A stretch of 64,000 nt of DNA. It comes from Callipepla californica brunnescens (lineage: Eukaryota; Chordata; Aves; Galliformes; Odontophoridae). The position numbers and the translations under genes are program-made. This document shows, in pieces, positions 61,650-64,000 of the stretch. Location of the stretch: the NCBI GenBank assembly GCA_023055505.1, contig JALIRH010000097.1:62001-126000 (forward strand). Reading direction: 5' to 3'. The notes under the pieces were generated by a model. The model did not search any database and was not told the origin of the DNA. It saw only the letters and a program-made list of their open reading frames with translations. The stretch's first letter is position 1. Every line of letters starts with the position of its first letter.

Positions 61650-62357
61650 CTCAGTGAGCCCATGATACCCCAGGCCATCAAGGAAGAGATGCAACCTATA
61701 GATGGGCTCAGGATCAAGGGGTGGACTTGACCATGAATGCAATTGCACAGATTATCCATGACTGTGAAAAATGTGCTGTAACTATGCAGGACAAATGGAA
61801 AAAGACTCTTTGGCATGGAGGATAATGGCTGAAATATAAATATGGAAAGGTCTGGTAGACTGATTATATCATACCCCCACAAACCCCACAGCAAGCACCA
61901 CATGCATACAATGGTGGAAGCACCTGCCAGATGGCTGGAAACATATGCCATGCCCTATGCCACTGCCCAAAACACTGTCCAGGGCCCTGAAAGGCAAGTC
62001 TTGTGTGGGTATGGCATCCCAGAAATAAATGAGTCAGATAAAATGGGACCTCTTTCTGAAACAGCCTCATAGACACCTTGGCTGAAAAGAATGGCATTGA
62101 GTGGATGTATCACACCCCCTATCAAGTACTAGCCTCCAGAAAAATTCGAACGATACAATGGACTGTTAAAGACTACAATGAGAGCAACGGGTGCTGGGAT
62201 ACTCAAACACTGGTACACACATTTAGCAAGAGTTACCTGGATCTGCCATTTGAGCTGGCTCTGCCCAATCCGACTTCTTCTGTTCTGTAGAAGGGGGCAA
62301 ATCACCTGTAATAAATATGAAAATCGTGCTGGGGAAGACAGTCTGGGTTATTCCTTG
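61650..62357 (+). pseudogene. ERVL-like pol remnant: integrase, disrupted
   Basis: The remains are in integrase order. At 61679-61780 one frame gives HQGRDATYRWAQDQ and IIHDCEKCAVTMQDKW; the C-x2-C is the second half of the N-terminal zinc-binding H-H-C-C motif. At 61858-61890 TDYIIPPQTP marks the start of the catalytic core, directly after a stop codon. From 61842 another frame holds ETYAMPYATAQNTV and EINESDK, which includes a candidate second catalytic Asp. At 62137 onward KFERYNGLLKTT and ILKHWYTHLARVTW, in a further frame, include the candidate catalytic Glu. Near 62319-62355 KIVLGKTVWVIP ends in a stop. Several frameshifts and stops make it nonfunctional. Reverse transcriptase and RNase H are absent, so a large internal deletion separates it from the gag-like part. 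Confidence 0.85.
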
Positions 62358-64000
62358 ACAGTCTAATCTGAGATTTATTATTAGCATAATCACAAGGATA
62401 TGAACCTTTACAACAAAATAAATAAATAAATAATTCATAATAGCTCTTTTACAATACTGATATGATTAAAAATGATACACACAAAGCTTTCAGATATCAT
62501 GTCTACCCTTCACCGAATATTAAAAAGTTAAATTTGCATCAGCACTCCATGCTCCTCTCACCAGTACAATTAGAAAGCTGATAATGAGATTTCTTCCTCT
62601 TCATTCTTGAGTCTGCATCATTTATTTTTATGGCTTTCCTAGCATGCTTTTCTCTAGAGGAATCACTTAAAGCACATAAATCCCATGTTATAACAAGAGA
62701 TAGCAGAGATACTCATGTTGGAAACTTGTTCTTTACCTAAAATCAGCTTTACCCACTGTTATGGGTTACATCCTTTAAGAAACAGCAATGACCTCTTAAG
62801 ACATGTTTATAACCAGTTATCATTCTGTGCCCTTCACTCTCAAAGCCTCCGTAGCATCTTGTGCTTGCATTTTTGTGGCCTTCTGCTGTAGTCTTCTCTC
62901 GTTTTTTCATGATCTAGTCAGTTTTCCTAGCACAAACTACATACATATGCAACTTTGTTCACCTCATAAAAATAGTGATCTGCTAGGAAGTACTTATACA
63001 CGTGTATACAGAAAGTCACAAGTTTTAGAGGAAATATTACATTTCTCTGCTTTACACATTTAATCAAACATCTATAAATTGTCACAAACACATTCTACAG
63101 CTAGGATCTTCAATCTTCTGGCAAATTAGGACTTCATTTCTAATCAATCCTGATTATTCCCCAGACAATTCAACCAACTCTAGTTTCTGGCTTTTGGCCA
63201 TTTTAAAGATCTAAAGAAATAAATCTGAAAAACTCATGTTGCTTTCTTTGAGAAAATTTCTGCAGGATCAGTAGATTTAGGTTCATTTGTTCATCTTCCT
63301 AAATATTCATTATTGTCTGATTTAGGTTTTGCTCTGTCTCCTTTTAAATTCCAAAGTTTCTGGCACTGCTAAAAGAAGCATCCAGAAGGATTTGCATTTG
63401 TTCCGTATGTTTTAACAAGGTTACCAATTTCTAAGACTTTCTCTTGAAAACTAGATCCCATCCACACTTGTTTGTTCCAGTTCTTAAATACAGATAGACT
63501 TGTCAGCTGATTTTGCCAGGAGCCAGTTTGTTGGTGGGATGTGTTACTTATTGGTTGTTTCTTATTGGAGAAGTTAGACCTCTGCAGTCTAGTTTTCCCC
63601 CTTCAGGACTTCTAGGCAAGTGGACTATTTAGAAAGGCAACAAAGGATGTGCCACCAAATCCTTAATTTGTTCTCTCCTTCCAATAGCAGTCTGAGTTTT
63701 GATGAGCTATTTTGGCTGGTTTTAATTAATGGGTAGTTTTCCCTCCTCAATTTTTCTTGAACTGAAAGCAATGAAATTGGAGACAAAAGGCACTCCCCCA
63801 CATTTTTACCTGACTTGTGACTTAACAACTCCAGAATCCAGACTTTTCTTTGGGAGGGGGGAAATTTCTTTTTTTTTTTTTTTGCCTTTACCTTTCAATT
63901 GTGTCACACAATGAACCCATTACCAACATTTTAGATAGTTCACCACATCATCACTCTGATGTTTTCAACATAAATAACATATTAGGTATCATCCTTTTCC
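62358..64000. other. Unique AT-rich DNA, no gene seen
   Basis: Small (AAAT)n at about 62417-62432 and T15 at 63869-63883. I looked for a 3' LTR after the integrase remnant and did not find one. Frames 62803-63063 (plus) and 63625-63828 (minus) are not recognised. Confidence 0.5.

Overview
This window reads as AT-rich, gene-poor nuclear DNA from a bird, quite possibly a galliform. The main support is at least eight CR1 retrotransposon pieces with the typical avian 3' end (pairs of TTCTATGATTCTATG-like words on the plus strand, or TCACAGAATCACAG on the minus strand), together with bird-style endogenous retrovirus LTRs and vertebrate microsatellites. I found no host protein-coding exon, rRNA or tRNA that I can defend. 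The longest open frames lie in simple repeats or inside transposons. The window is therefore intergenic or deep intronic.

Layout. 0-6 kb: two CR1 3' ends on the plus strand (660-1182 and 4770-5563), a run of 19 G and a short perfect hairpin. 6-12 kb: a doubtful old CR1 scrap and a solo LTR (9496-10061) whose 5-bp target duplication GCCTA is still perfect. 12.1-12.64 kb: a striking composite purine repeat that passes from GGGAT through GGGAAA, GGGGAA and GGGGGA to about 54 copies of AAAGG. 13.37-14.16 kb: a probable LTR on the minus strand bounded by CAAA. 14-22.6 kb: unique AT-rich sequence with microsatellites. 22.6-23.9 kb: a 48-bp alternating purine-pyrimidine tract, then two copies of one LTR family with a minus-strand CR1 fragment between them; the first copy keeps a perfect TCCAC duplication. 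28 kb and 31 kb: CR1 copies on opposite strands. 35.03-35.61 kb: a second, diverged copy of the 9.5-kb LTR family. 36-38.5 kb: repeat-poor sequence with homeodomain, POU and E-box-like words, which I flag only as a possible regulatory interval. 46.5-47.1 kb: a minus-strand CR1 3' end inserted in a plus-strand CR1 reverse-transcriptase fragment. 49.7 and 53.2 kb: two CR1 3' scraps. 54.2-55.6 kb: the longest CR1 (about 1.4 kb, minus strand) with recognisable reverse-transcriptase motifs. 61.0-62.4 kb: a dead ERVL-like retrovirus remnant with a gag-like repeat region and, after a large deletion, integrase remains.

No genes work together here. All coding traces belong to retroelements and all are broken. 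What I consider most worth a second look is the compound purine array, the three LTR groups with readable insertion footprints, the nested CR1, a 22-bp triplication exactly at a CR1 edge, and the retroviral deletion product. I saw no undescribed system that I could support.
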